From positions 43,921 through 83,332 of the forward strand of contig PAQX01000060.1 of NCBI GenBank assembly GCA_002709835.1: 39,412 nucleotides of DNA, given 5' to 3'. Shown here one piece after another: positions 7,635 through 19,900 of this stretch; position 1 is the stretch's first letter; each line of letters begins with the position of its first letter. The notes beneath the pieces are model-generated. The model was not told the origin of the DNA. It was given only the letters and a program-made list of their open reading frames with translations, and did no database searches. Origin of the DNA: Deltaproteobacteria bacterium (GTDB lineage: Bacteria > Myxococcota_A > UBA9160 > UBA4427). The position numbers and the translations under genes were made by a program.

Positions 7635-9056
7635 ATGAAGATCGTTCGCGCACTGTTAGCGTCCGTAGGGGGGCTGATTGCCTTGGCCGCGGTCCTATAC
7701 CTCGCGGGCATCCTGCAGGTCGAGGTGGGGAACGCCGATTCGCGTCCGGCCGGGACGGTCTACGACATCGAGTCCCTGAAGAGGCGGGACGACGTCAACG
7801 TCCTCTTCATCCTGACCGATACCCTGCGCGCCCACCGGCTCCACAGCTACGGATATGAGCGCGAGACCTCGCCGACCTTCGACTACATGGCCGGGACGGG
7901 TATCCGATTCGCACGCCAGCTCGCGCAGTCGTCCTGGACGAAGTGCTCTATGGCCTCGCTCTGGACGGGGGTCTATCCCCAGCGCACAGGCGTATTGCGA
8001 TCGCCCCACGGCGCTCCGGAAGAGGCGCTGATGCCGGCGGAGATCTTCCGCGAGGCCGGCTTCCGGACCGCCGGCATTTGGCGGAACGGCTGGGTCGCTC
8101 CGAATTTCGGATTCGGTCAGGGCTTCGAGGTCTACGAACGCCCGCTGCCGCAGACCCGGGCCCGTCACCTCCGCGTGGAGAACCCGCACATCAAGCTCGA
8201 GGGGACGGACCTCGACGCGCTCGAGGCCTCGATCGAGTTCCTCCGCATTCACGGCAAGGAGCGCTGGTTCCTCTACGTCCACCTGATGGACATCCATCAG
8301 TACCTCTACGACGCCTCGAGTGCCCTCTTTGGGACGACCTACTCCGACATCTACGACAACTCGATCCGCCGGACCGACGCGATCATCGGCCAGCTGCTGA
8401 CCCACCTCGTGGAAGAGGGCCTGCTCGAGAAGACCCTCGTCGTGATGGCGTCGGACCATGGAGAGGCCTTCAGCGAGCGCGGCCTCGAAGGGCACGCGCG
8501 TGAGGTGTTCCGGGAGTCCACCGAGGTCCCCTTCATTCTCGGATTCCCCTTCCGGCTCGAGCCGGGGCTCACCGTCGAACAGCGCACGCGCAACGTCGAC
8601 ATCTGGCCGACCGTGCTCGACCTGCTCGGGCTTCCGCCACTCCCGGACACCGACGGCCGCTCCCTCGCCCCCGAGATCTTCGCCGCCGCTTCCGGACGCG
8701 AAGACTTCGACGACGACATCGTCGGCGTTGCGCATCTCGATCGGGGTTGGGGCCGCGAGTCGCAGCCTTCCCGTCCCGCGGTCGCGATCACCCTCGGACC
8801 CTACCGGTACGTCCTGCAGCGGGGGACGGGTGAGCCGAACGACCCCGAGCTCGAGTCGCTCTTCGACGCCAGCGAGGATCCGCTCGAACGCCGCAACGTC
8901 ATCGAAGATCTTCCCGACGTCGCCGCCGACCTGCGCGATCTCGCCGGCGAGTACCTCGCCACCGAAGGCGCGCCCTGGGGCGAAGGGCCCCTCGAAGTCG
9001 AGCTCGACGAGATGGAAGCGAACCAACTCCGCGCCCTCGGCTACGCGATCGAGTAG
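7635..9056 (+). CDS. Membrane-anchored sulfatase-superfamily hydrolase
   Basis: This 473-residue protein starts with one transmembrane helix (about residues 5-26), followed by an alkaline-phosphatase/sulfatase fold domain outside the cytoplasm. Metal-site elements are visible: ILTDTLRAHRLHSYGY (59-74, Asp62) and MASDHGEAFS (271-280, Asp274/His275). The nucleophile region reads SSWTKCSMASLWTG (99-112). When aligned on the LxTG end, the position of the Cys/Ser that becomes formylglycine in true sulfatases is Thr102, while a Cys sits at 104. Thr nucleophiles are known in the phosphotransferase branch (LtaS-like), so sulfate-ester cleavage should not be assumed. The start is the ATG just before MKIVRALL, which gives a clean membrane anchor. 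It converges on the TonB receptor with 22 bp between stops. Confidence 0.85.
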   Translation: MKIVRALLASVGGLIALAAVLYLAGILQVEVGNADSRPAGTVYDIESLKRRDDVNVLFILTDTLRAHRLHSYGYERETSPTFDYMAGTGIRFARQLAQSSWTKCSMASLWTGVYPQRTGVLRSPHGAPEEALMPAEIFREAGFRTAGIWRNGWVAPNFGFGQGFEVYERPLPQTRARHLRVENPHIKLEGTDLDALEASIEFLRIHGKERWFLYVHLMDIHQYLYDASSALFGTTYSDIYDNSIRRTDAIIGQLLTHLVEEGLLEKTLVVMASDHGEAFSERGLEGHAREVFRESTEVPFILGFPFRLEPGLTVEQRTRNVDIWPTVLDLLGLPPLPDTDGRSLAPEIFAAASGREDFDDDIVGVAHLDRGWGRESQPSRPAVAITLGPYRYVLQRGTGEPNDPELESLFDASEDPLERRNVIEDLPDVAADLRDLAGEYLATEGAPWGEGPLEVELDEMEANQLRALGYAIE

Positions 9057-9078
9057 CCCTCCGCCTGCAGCGTCCGGC

Positions 9079-11634
9079 CTAGAAGGAGACCTTGGCGCTC
9101 AGTCCGTAGGTGCGCGGGTCGCCGAGCAGGTTGCCGACGAGGGCGGGGCCCGCGGAGGCATCGAAGGCGAGCTGCTTGTAGACCTCGTTCGTCAGGTTAC
9201 GCACCCATCCCGAGAGCTCGAACGTGTTCTCCTCGTTCGTCAGGGTAAGACGGAGGTTGTGCAGGATCAGCGCTTCCTGGCCGATCGTCAGCTCGGGCAT
9301 GAAGAGCTCTCCCGTCACGTCCGGCGAGCCGGTGCCTCCACTGGGGTCGAATAAGACGTCGTCGGACCAGGTGAACTCGTAGCGGGGCGTGAGCGTCATG
9401 CCTCCGAAGATCGTGAACGGGTAGCTGACGTTGCCGGAGATCTTGAAACGCGGCGCGTTCGGCAGCGAGTTGCCGTTGAAGTCGGTAACGACCCGTCGAA
9501 GGATCGTCGCGGCCTCGCCTTCACGGCGCGCGAGAGCGTCGGTGAAGTCGAGGAACCGGCTCTCGAGCCAGCTGAAGCGCAGCTCCGCGATCAGGCCTTC
9601 GAGGGGCTCGAAGTAGGTCTCGACCTCGGCACCGTAGAGTTCGGCGTCGTCGGCGTTGATGACGATCCGCTGGGGCGGCTCGCCGGCGTTGTTCGAGAAG
9701 GTGAAGACCTGGTAGTTGTCGTACTTATACCAGAAGAAAGCACTCGTCAGACGCATCCGGTCATCGAACCAGCTTCCCTTGAACCCGATCTCGAAGGCGT
9801 CGATCACCTCGGGGTCCGCGACGTCGGTCACGGCGCCGGCCTTGCGCGCGTCACGCGCGTTGAACTGGGCGCCCTTCCAGCCGTGTGCGTACTGGACGTA
9901 GATGTTCCGCAGATCGTCGATCGAATAGTTGAGCTTAATCGTGCCGGTCGGGTGATCGACGGTCAGCGTTCGCTGACACGGCGGGGGGGGGAGGCCTTCG
10001 CGGACTCGGCAGCTCGAGACGAGGTTGCCGGGGCTGGTCTCCGCGAAGATCCGAGCGTCGAAGCGCTTATACTCCCAGTTGTACCGTCCGCCCGCCTCGA
10101 GGGTCACGTCGGTCAGGATGTCCCATTCGAAATCCGCGAAGACGCCGAAGCTCCGGGTGTCCTGGATGTAGTCGGCGACGCTCGGCTCGAAGGGCGTGCG
10201 CGTGAAGGTGAACTGGTAGAAGTCGAGACGCTCCTCGAGATAGAAGACGCCCGTGTTCCAGGCGAGGGGAGTCTCCTCGAGTTCACCCGAGAGCCGGATG
10301 TCCTGGGTGAACTGCCATAGGTCGTCCTCGATCAGGAACTCGAAGGCCCGGTTGGGGGAGTAGTCGGCATCGATCAGCCGTTCGCGGTCGTCGCGCTCGA
10401 ACCCCGTGATGGAGTCGATCCTCACTTGGTCGAGGTCCCACTCGCCCTTCACGTAGGCGCCCCAGCTAGTCTGGCGTTCATAGCCGGGATTGTTGTAGGC
10501 GCCCTCGAAGGGCAGTTTGTCGAGCGGCCGGTCGGCCAAGTTCTGGGCGAGGATCGAGTTGGCCATCTGGTTGCTGGCGTTGCGACAGGCGGCCTGCGCC
10601 TGTCGGTCTCCGGGGAAGCGTCGTCGGCACTCGGCTGGGCTCGGGCTCGGAAGGGGCGCGAGGATCTGCTGGCGTTCGGCCGCGATCTCCGGCTGGATGT
10701 AGCCGAGTCGGTCGGTTCCACCGATCACGTTCTGGGCGCCGAGGTGCTCACCCACGGTGCCGAGCTGGTCGCGGCGACTGCCGTGGAAGGAGAACGTCCA
10801 CTGCATGTCGAGCTCCGGCGGCTCGTATACGGCCGTGAATCGCCCGGCCCAGACGTCGATGTTGTTGAGCTGGCTTTCGAGCCCCGGCCGCAGATCGCTA
10901 GCCAGGGTATTTCCGCAGAGGCCGGGGATCGTGTCGATCTGATTCTGGGTGAGATTGCCGCAGCGATTCGTGACGAGACCGTCGCGTCGCTTCAGCGAGA
11001 AGGCAGCACGCGCGGAGAGGACGTCCGCGACGATCGGCGCTTCGAGGGCGCCTTCGACGTCGATCGAATTGTAGTTGCCGTAGTCGAAGCGGAGGAAGCC
11101 GCCGAAATCGCCCGACGGCTTGCGCGTATAGACCTTGATAGCGCCGGCAGAGGCGTTGCGACCCGCCCCTGAGCCCTGCGGCCCCTTCAGGATCGTGACC
11201 GCTTCGACGTCGAAGAGCTGCTTGAGCTGGATCGCCGGCAGGTTCTTGGGAACGTCGTCCTCGTAGATAGCGACGGAGCCGGAGGCGTTGGAGTCGAACG
11301 CATTCAGGCCTACGCCACGAATGAAGAACGTCGCGGAGGTCGAGCCCGCCGTGCGGATCTCGAGGTTCGGTGTGTACGCGGCGACGTCGGACATGTCGGC
11401 CGCGCCCATGGCTTCGAGATCCGAAGAGTCGAACGCCGTGACGGAGACCGTCGAGGAGGTAAGGGCATCGATCACGTCGCTCGACGTAACGACCATCTCT
11501 TCCACGCCGGCCCACGGGTCGGACTCGGATTGGGCGATGGCCTGCGTCGAGGTGAGGCTCATCAGGACTGCGATCAGAACTGGTGTGGTGAGCGAGCCGC
11601 ACGGCTCTTGTCGCCGGGTCGGGGGACGGTGCAT
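9079..11634 (-). CDS. TonB-dependent outer-membrane receptor
   Basis: This 851-residue protein has a signal peptide (ending near LTSTQAIAQ), a TonB-box-like stretch (EEMVVTSS) and a plug domain with the usual FIRGVGLNAF, YEDDVP and VTILKGPQG motifs. A long beta-barrel follows, ending in Phe (YGLSAKVSF), as outer-membrane proteins do. It imports a substrate across the outer membrane using TonB energy. The substrate is not readable, and no TonB/ExbBD or siderophore gene is adjacent. The ATG at 11634 precedes the signal peptide closely; the nearest GGAG is about 16 nt upstream, so the ribosome site is poor. It shares a 90-bp divergent region with the barrel protein at 11725. Confidence 0.92.
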   Translation of the reverse strand: MHRPPTRRQEPCGSLTTPVLIAVLMSLTSTQAIAQSESDPWAGVEEMVVTSSDVIDALTSSTVSVTAFDSSDLEAMGAADMSDVAAYTPNLEIRTAGSTSATFFIRGVGLNAFDSNASGSVAIYEDDVPKNLPAIQLKQLFDVEAVTILKGPQGSGAGRNASAGAIKVYTRKPSGDFGGFLRFDYGNYNSIDVEGALEAPIVADVLSARAAFSLKRRDGLVTNRCGNLTQNQIDTIPGLCGNTLASDLRPGLESQLNNIDVWAGRFTAVYEPPELDMQWTFSFHGSRRDQLGTVGEHLGAQNVIGGTDRLGYIQPEIAAERQQILAPLPSPSPAECRRRFPGDRQAQAACRNASNQMANSILAQNLADRPLDKLPFEGAYNNPGYERQTSWGAYVKGEWDLDQVRIDSITGFERDDRERLIDADYSPNRAFEFLIEDDLWQFTQDIRLSGELEETPLAWNTGVFYLEERLDFYQFTFTRTPFEPSVADYIQDTRSFGVFADFEWDILTDVTLEAGGRYNWEYKRFDARIFAETSPGNLVSSCRVREGLPPPPCQRTLTVDHPTGTIKLNYSIDDLRNIYVQYAHGWKGAQFNARDARKAGAVTDVADPEVIDAFEIGFKGSWFDDRMRLTSAFFWYKYDNYQVFTFSNNAGEPPQRIVINADDAELYGAEVETYFEPLEGLIAELRFSWLESRFLDFTDALARREGEAATILRRVVTDFNGNSLPNAPRFKISGNVSYPFTIFGGMTLTPRYEFTWSDDVLFDPSGGTGSPDVTGELFMPELTIGQEALILHNLRLTLTNEENTFELSGWVRNLTNEVYKQLAFDASAGPALVGNLLGDPRTYGLSAKVSF

Positions 11635-11674
11635 AACGCTATCGTTAATAACTCCATGGGCAGCGTCAACCGAT

Positions 11675-11689
11675 CGATTCGCAGAATCG
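11675..11689. promoter_or_regulatory. Inverted repeat in the divergent TonB-receptor/barrel region
   Basis: CGATTC-GCA-GAATCG is a perfect 6-bp inverted repeat with a 3-bp spacer, almost centred between the two divergent starts at 11634 and 11725. A second, 5-bp repeat (TAACG-CTAT-CGTTA) lies close to the receptor start codon. Either could be an operator; no regulator gene is adjacent. Confidence 0.35.
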
Positions 11690-11724
11690 GTGGGCAACAT
11701 GCACCAGCGTGCTAATCCATTTTC

Positions 11725-12657
11725 ATGTTCCGCACGAAGCGCGCTCGATCGTTCGACTCCTTCCGCCGTTCGGTGCTGCTCGGCCTCATCGCGATTTCGG
11801 GCTTGGCGACCGCTCCCGTTCTGGCGATTGCCGACGACCGCGGATCCGACGAAGACTGGCAGCCCGGCCTAACTATCTTCATGGCGGGACTTCCCGAGGA
11901 ACGCGCCGGATGGGCCGAGACCGAGTTTCAGGGATTCCAGGACGGAGAAAGTGTCGGTCTGCCCTGGAGCGTCGGGGTGGGACTCGAGGTGGCCAGTCCT
12001 CCGCTCTTCGACTTTCCCGCGGAGCCGCGGCTCGTCGTCCATGCCGAATTCGCCTATGTGCTCGACAACAATGACCCAGTGACCTCTGTCGGCGATCCGG
12101 GAGGGCGGCCTTTCGTCTCCCCCTTCTTCCCCCAGCCGATCTCGATCGAGGGACAGGGTGCCGCGATGAAGGCGCAGGCGAAGCCCTGGGTCGTGACCGG
12201 TGGCCTCGGATCACAGGTCGAGTTCGAGTTGTTCGATCGCGCCGTCTACCTCCGCCCGAGTGTCGAATGGATGTATCGCCAGGACACGATCCAGTCGATC
12301 GTCGGCGCGGGCGAGGCGGAAGTGCTCGACGGATCCGGCAACTGCAGTCCCTGCCGTGTGCTCCTCATCGATGCGGAGCGGGAGAAGGGCTACCACAGTC
12401 TCGGCGCCGGGATCGACGCGGCGATCGACGCCGGACGTGCCGGCCCGATGCTCGCGCGCTTCTTCACGACCTTCCGCGTCTACCACATCCTCGGCGACCG
12501 CAAGGCCGAGATCTCGGAGACGGGAACCTGGGAGCTCGAAGACGGCAGCCCGTCCACCCGGGTCCCCCCGACCAGCAGCATCACCGGGCGCCACGAGCGC
12601 GAGCCCGTCCACTACCGCGTGGGGGCGGGCTTCCGGCTCCTTTGGTCGCCGGAGTAG
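11725..12657 (+). CDS. Predicted outer-membrane beta-barrel protein, unknown function
   Basis: This 310-residue protein has a long signal peptide (basic start, hydrophobic core at 17-34, likely cleavage near LAIA-DD). The mature part alternates amphipathic strands with turns, for example VGLPWSVGVGLEVASP, RLVVHAEFAYVLDNND and VYLRPSVEWMYRQDTIQ. It closes on VHYRVGAGFRLLWSPE, a barrel-like final strand. One CxxC (NCSPC) occurs in a central loop. I do not recognise a family. The gene is divergent from the TonB receptor and may be regulated with it, which hints at a shared nutrient or stress context, but function is unknown. Confidence 0.75.
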   Translation: MFRTKRARSFDSFRRSVLLGLIAISGLATAPVLAIADDRGSDEDWQPGLTIFMAGLPEERAGWAETEFQGFQDGESVGLPWSVGVGLEVASPPLFDFPAEPRLVVHAEFAYVLDNNDPVTSVGDPGGRPFVSPFFPQPISIEGQGAAMKAQAKPWVVTGGLGSQVEFELFDRAVYLRPSVEWMYRQDTIQSIVGAGEAEVLDGSGNCSPCRVLLIDAEREKGYHSLGAGIDAAIDAGRAGPMLARFFTTFRVYHILGDRKAEISETGTWELEDGSPSTRVPPTSSITGRHEREPVHYRVGAGFRLLWSPE

Positions 12658-12732
12658 CGGGCAGGGCCACCCGACTTCGGGCCGTTCACGGCGCGGGTCC
12701 CGCTCCAATGCCACGAATCCGCCCCGGAGCGC

Positions 12733-12760
12733 TTGAATCGTCGCCTGCGCGGACCATACT
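12733..12760 (+). promoter_or_regulatory. Candidate promoter of the Bat operon
   Basis: TTGAAT (12733-12738) and CATACT (12755-12760) are 16 bp apart, each with 4 of 6 matches to the sigma70 hexamers. They lie about 95 bp before the MoxR start in the only sizeable non-coding gap ahead of the operon. A small hairpin (CGAGGG-AA-CCCTCG, 12777-12790) would fall in the leader. The call rests on sequence resemblance only. Confidence 0.3.
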
Positions 12761-12856
12761 CCCGGCCGCGCCGGAACGAGGGAACCCTCGTGGGCCCGCC
12801 GGCGTCGAAGCCGCGTATCGGCCGCGATGACGCGGCCCGAGGCCGAGGAGAACGAG

Positions 12857-13900
<1,044 letters not shown>

Positions 13901-13927
13901 TCCAGGTCTGTCAGGTCACCCCTCATC

Positions 13928-14898
<971 letters not shown>

Positions 14899-14902
<4 letters not shown>

Positions 14903-15927
14903 TCCGGTGGGCCGCGACGCTCTTCCTCTTGCTGTCCTCGCTGCTCGCGAGCGGGCTCGCTCACGCGCAGGAAGGCGAGGGAGCTTCACGCCAGGCCTTC
15001 GAGCGGGGGCCCGTGCGGGGCAGCCTCGAAGTCACGCCGGCGGAGCCCGTGATCGGCGACGCGCTCACGCTCACCCTCGAAGTCGTCGCCGAACCGGCGG
15101 TCGAGCTGCTCATGCCGGAGTTCGGCGAGGCGCTCGGTCGATTCGAGATCATCGACTTCGCGCCGAGCGAGAGGATCGATGCCGACGGTCGGACCGTCGC
15201 TCGCCAGATCTATCGCCTGCAGCCGGCGCGCTCCGGCCCCCAGTCGATTCCACCGCTTCGCGTCGAGTTCGTCGACCGTCGCCCCGGTCGATCTCCCGCG
15301 CCGGCGGGCGAAGACGCCTACGAGATCCTGACCGAGCGCCTGCGTCTCGAGATCGCACCGATCCTCGCGGCGGATGCCCCCCTCGAGCTTCGTCCGGTCC
15401 ATGGCGATCTCGGACCCCGGCGCGGGCCGCTGGGACCCGTCTGGATGTGGGGGCTCGGTGCGCTCGTCTTTGGGGGGATCCTGACGCCCTTCGCGTGGCG
15501 TGCCTACGCGGCGGCTCGCGCGCGGCGCCGACAGCGAAGCGCCTACGAAGTCGCGCGTCAGGCGCTCGATGGTCTGCTGGCCGGGGGGCGCCCCGATGCG
15601 GAACGGATGGACGCCTTCTACGTCGCGCTCTCGCAGATCGTGCGGACCTATCTCGAAGACCGCTTCGGTCTCCGCTCTCCCGAACTGACGACCCAGGAGT
15701 TCCTGACGGAGATGGGGCGTTCGCCGGATCTCGCGCGCTCCCACCAACAGCTGCTTCGGGACTTCCTGACCCAGGCGGACCTCGTGAAGTTCGCCGGTCA
15801 CCGGCCGGAGGCGACCGTGGTCGGCGAGTCGATCGCGTCCGCCGAGTGCTTCCTCGAAGAGACCCGCGATCAGGTCCTCGGCTCCCAGCTCGGCGCGGAC
15901 GCGCCCGCCTCGGAGGGCGTGGCATGA
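14899..15927 (+). CDS. BatD/DUF4381-like Bat operon membrane protein
   Basis: This 342-residue protein has a signal peptide (MIRWAATLFLLLSSLLASGL, cleavage near AHA-Q24). An Ig-like beta-domain of BatD type follows (about 35-155: VTPAEPVIGDALTLTLEV, ending with SIPPLRVEFVD). Then come one transmembrane helix (about 180-203) and a cytosolic helical domain resembling DUF4381 (FYVALSQIVRTYLEDRFGL, TTQEFLTEM, ADLVKFAGHRPE). Proteins of this layout recur between DUF58 and BatA in Bat operons. It overlaps both neighbours by 4 bp. Together with the full BatD downstream, the operon has two BatD-like ectodomains. Family assignment is by pattern recognition. Confidence 0.85.
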
Positions 15928-16967
15928 CGGGTCCCGGTCTCGCCGGCTTCGAGTTCAGCGATCCGCTCTTCCTGGTCGGGCTCCTCTTCGTGCCCCTCGT
16001 CTTCGTGCGCGCCAACGCCCGCCCGGCGGCGGTCACCTGGTCGAGCCTCTCCCTCGTTGCGGCGCGCGGGCGCTCGCTTCGCGCTCGACTGACCTGGCTT
16101 CCTGCGGCGCTGCTGGCCGTCGCGACCGCGTGTCTGGCGCTCGCTCTGGCCGGGCCGCGGACCGGCGACGCGGTGAGCGAGGTGAAGCGCGAAGGCATCG
16201 CGATCGCCATGGTCGTCGATCGGTCGGGCTCGATGGAGGCGCGTGACTTCGTGCGCGGGGACCGGAGCGTGAGTCGCCTCGATGCAGTCAAGGCGATCTT
16301 TCGCGACTTCGTGCTCGGCGGCGGCGACGCGGGCGAGGGACGTCCCGACGATCTGGTCGGTCTCGTCTCGTTCGCGCGTTATGCGGACGGGCTTTCTCCG
16401 CTCACCCTCGATCACGGCAACCTCGTCGCGATCCTCGATCAGCTGGAGACGCCCACGACCCAGGAAGAGGATGGCACCGCGATCGGCGAAGGCCTCGCCC
16501 TTGCCGTGGAGCGCCTCCGTCGCCAGGAGACGAAGTCCAAAATCGTCATTCTGCTGACCGACGGTGTGAACAACACCGGGGACATCGAGCCACGGGAGGC
16601 AGCCGAGCTCGCCGCGCGCTTCGGAATCCGCGTCTACGCCGTCGGCGCCGGCTACACCGGTCTGGCACCGGTCCCCGTCCCGATGCCCGGCGGCCGCACC
16701 GCCCTTCAACGCGTCCGCGTCGAGTTCGACGAGGTGACCCTTCAGGAGGTCGCCCAGCAAAGTGGCGGTCGTTACTTCCATGCGACCGACGCGGAGGGGA
16801 TCCAGGACGTCCTCGCCGAGATCGACCGCCTCGAGCGAAGCGAAGTGAGCGAGATCCGCTATCTCGAATACGAGTACCACTACGCGCCCCTCGTCGCGTC
16901 GGCACTCTTTGCCACCGGTCTCTCGCTCCTCCTCAGCGGAAGCTGGCTCCGGAGGTTGCCGGCATGA
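15924..16967 (+). CDS. batA: BatA: VWA-domain inner-membrane protein
   Basis: This 347-residue protein has two N-terminal transmembrane helices (about 13-29 and 58-77), then a VWA domain whose MIDAS begins DRSGS (99-103) and continues with the LLTDGVNNTGD strand. A C-terminal transmembrane helix (about 320-343, ASALFATGLSLLLSG) follows. This matches BatA, the first VWA protein of Bacteroides-type aerotolerance operons. The ATG at 15924 overlaps the preceding stop (ATGA), and its own end overlaps the next gene. The VWA domain should face the periplasm or membrane surface and bind Mg2+. Confidence 0.92.
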   Translation: MTGPGLAGFEFSDPLFLVGLLFVPLVFVRANARPAAVTWSSLSLVAARGRSLRARLTWLPAALLAVATACLALALAGPRTGDAVSEVKREGIAIAMVVDRSGSMEARDFVRGDRSVSRLDAVKAIFRDFVLGGGDAGEGRPDDLVGLVSFARYADGLSPLTLDHGNLVAILDQLETPTTQEEDGTAIGEGLALAVERLRRQETKSKIVILLTDGVNNTGDIEPREAAELAARFGIRVYAVGAGYTGLAPVPVPMPGGRTALQRVRVEFDEVTLQEVAQQSGGRYFHATDAEGIQDVLAEIDRLERSEVSEIRYLEYEYHYAPLVASALFATGLSLLLSGSWLRRLPA

Positions 16968-19900
16968 GCGGTCTCGGGATCCACTGGGCCCAGCCCGGTC
17001 TGCTCTGGGTCGTCGTCGCGTGGGCGCTCGTCGCGCTCGTCGTCGTCGCTCTGGATCGACGCGGCGCCGGTGCCCTCGATCGGCTCGTCTCGAGCGCGCT
17101 CCAATCTGCGCTGGTCGCGCGGCCCGCTCGCTGGCGACGAGTCACACGGCTGGCGCTCCTCGTCGTGTCGGGGTTCACGATGGCCGCCGCGCTGCTTCAG
17201 CCGCAGATGGGGGAGCGTTACGTGGCGACGCCGCGCGTAGGCGCCGAGATCATGATCGCCCTCGACGTGTCGCGCTCGATGCTCGCGGACGACGCGGCGC
17301 CTTCTCGGCTCGAACGAGCGAAGGCGGAGGTCCGCGACCTGCTCGCGTACCTGCGCGACGACCATGTGGGGCTGATCGCGTTCGCGGGGCGCGCGAGCGT
17401 TCTGTCCCCGATGACGCCAGACAAGAGCTTCCTTCGCCTGGCCCTCGACGGGGCGGGGCCGCATAGCGTCCCCCGCGGCGGCACGAAGCTCGCCGAAGCG
17501 ATCGGCCGCGCCGTGACTGGCTTCGGGGATCCCGGTCCTTCCCAGCGCGCCCTGATCCTGATCACCGATGGCGAAGATCACGATTCCTTCGTGCTCGACG
17601 CGGCGAAGCGGGCGGCGGAGGCCGGGATCAAGATCATCGCCATCGGCTTCGGGGACGAGGGCGGCAGTCCGATCTTCGTACGCGATCCCGAGACCGGAGC
17701 CCGCGAGCAGATCCGGGAAGCCGACGGTCGCCCGGTTCAGAGCCGCTTGAACGGGGATCTGCTGCGCGAACTCGCCCTTGCGACCGACGGCGCCTACGTG
17801 CCGGCGGGCACCGGCGTGCTCGACCTCGCGTCCATCTACGACGCCCACATCGTGGGGCTCACCCGCGGCGAGATCGACGAGCGCGGCCGAACGATTCGGG
17901 ACGAGGCCTACCAACTCTTCGTGGCCATTGCTTTCGTCACGCTGCTCGCCGGGGTCCTCCTGGTCGGGGGGCGGCCGCAGCGTGGCGGTCCGGCCGCCTC
18001 GATCCTGGCCGCCTTCCTGCTCACCACGACGAGCACCCCGGAAGCGTTGGCTCAAGCACGAGAGCCGGACGCGGTGGTGGAGGAGGCCGCGCCCGCGTTG
18101 GTCGAGACGCCGGAGCTCGATCCGCGCGCGCGCTTCAATCGCGCCAATGCCGCCCTCGCCGGCGGCGATCCGGCGGCGGCCGCTGTGGGTCTGCGTGATG
18201 CGCGTCGGGATGCTCCGGACGATCCCGCGCTTCGTTATGCGGCGACCTACAACCTGGGCATGGCGGCGGTGGCCCGCGCGGACGCAGAGGAAGATCCCCA
18301 GGCGAGCCTCGCCGCGCTTCACGAGGCGGCGGACTGGTTTCGGGAAGCGGTCGCGCTCCGGCCCGACGAAGAGGACCCGCGCCACAACCTCGAAGTCGTC
18401 CTCAGGCGCGCGCTGATCCTGGCGGACGAGCTCGCGCAGGCACAGGAGGGGGATCTCGAGACGGCCCTGGATGCGATGATCGAGCGCCAGCGTGGCCAGC
18501 TCGGGGCGTCGGCGGAGCTGCTCGGCGCCATCGCAGGTCGGGAAGGGCTCGACGAGGAAGCGGCTCTCGCGCAGCTGCGACCGGCCTTCGCCTCTGCGGC
18601 GACGGATCAGCGGGTGCTCCGTGCCGAGGCCGATGCGCTCGCCGAACGCGTGGTGCGAGAGCGCGAGGCGATCCTGCGCATGGCGGAGGACGTTCGCGCG
18701 CCGGAGGACACGCTGCGCGCGGCGCAGCTCGAGGGCGTGCTCGTCTATCTCGATGCGTCCATTGAGCGCATGGGCGGGACACGGCGTCAGCTGCGACTCC
18801 GTCGGCCGGAGCGCGCGTATCGGCGCGGTGCGGCGGCCCTGGGAGAGCTCAAGCGATCCCGCGACCAGCTGCGGGATCCCGTCGAGCAGATCGACGTGCT
18901 GATTCAGGAGACCGGGGAGGTCCTCCAGAAGACCGGGGCGATCCTCTCCGCGACGGGGACCCTGGCGGCCGGCGCCGAAGCGCCCGCCCTGCCGGCCTTC
19001 CTGACGCCCGGCGCATTGGAGGAGGACGTGCGTCGCTTGACCGATCGGGTTGGCGAGCTCGCGGGGCGTCTACAGGTCGCGGCGGAGCAGGCCGCGCAGG
19101 CAGATCCCCCGTCGGCGGCTCCGCCGGGCACCCCCGATCCTGCGGCCTTGCGTGAGGCCCTCGCCGGGGCAGCTCCCTTCGTGCGGGAGGCGGCCGAAGA
19201 CCTCGAGCGGGCGACGACGGAGCTCGGGGCCGAAGCGCTTCGAGAGGCCTTCTCCGCGGAGGCACAGGCGGGCCGGGCGTTGGCCGATGCGCAGGAGTTC
19301 TTCTTCGACCTGGCGCGACTGCTCGAGGTCGCCGCAGAAGATCAGGCGCGGATTGCCGAGCTCGCGCTGACTGAGGAAGAATCCGTCGCGCAGGTGCGCG
19401 ACGAGTACGCGCCGATGGCGAGTGCGTTGCAATCGAAGAATCTCGAACGGACTGCGCGACTGGGGACGCTGCTCGGGCGAGAGCGTGAGAACACCCTCGC
19501 AGCCGCGGCTCAGGTGGGGGCACCCGGTTCGAACGAGGATGCCGAGGAATCGGCGGCGAACGAGAAGGCCCGCTTCGACGCGGCCGACGCGCTTCTCGCC
19601 GCGGCGGAAGGGGAAATGGAGGCAGCGGGGCTCGGCTTCGCGGCCAACGCCCTCGATTGGAGCGGGAGCGGCGCACATGCCGCGACGGCACGCGACCATC
19701 TCGAGCAGCTCCGGATGCTCTTCTTCTCGCTGATCGAGCACCTCCAGGCGCTGGCACGGGAGCAGGTCGACCTCGCCGACGAGACGAACCAGACCGCGGC
19801 GCTCGCGGCGTCGGAGGAGGATCCACAGGCGACCGCGGACCGCGCCGCGGCGCTCGGTGCCGAGCAGGGCGGGCTCGAAACGCGCGCCGGCGCGATCGCG

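Noticed and set aside
7929..7970. Formylglycine sulfatase signature (CxPxR)
   Set aside because: The Cys is two residues off the expected place and neither Pro nor Arg follows; Thr102 aligns with the nucleophile.
7695..9026. 443-codon minus-strand open frame
   Set aside because: It is antisense to the sulfatase-fold gene, whose active-site motifs decide the strand; long shadow frames are expected at this GC content.
10426..11172. 248-codon plus-strand open frame
   Set aside because: Antisense shadow of the TonB receptor plug and barrel region with no family features.
12777..12790. CGAGGG-AA-CCCTCG hairpin considered as a terminator of the barrel gene
   Set aside because: There is no T-run, the loop is too tight, and it lies only about 65 bp before the MoxR start; at most it is a leader element.
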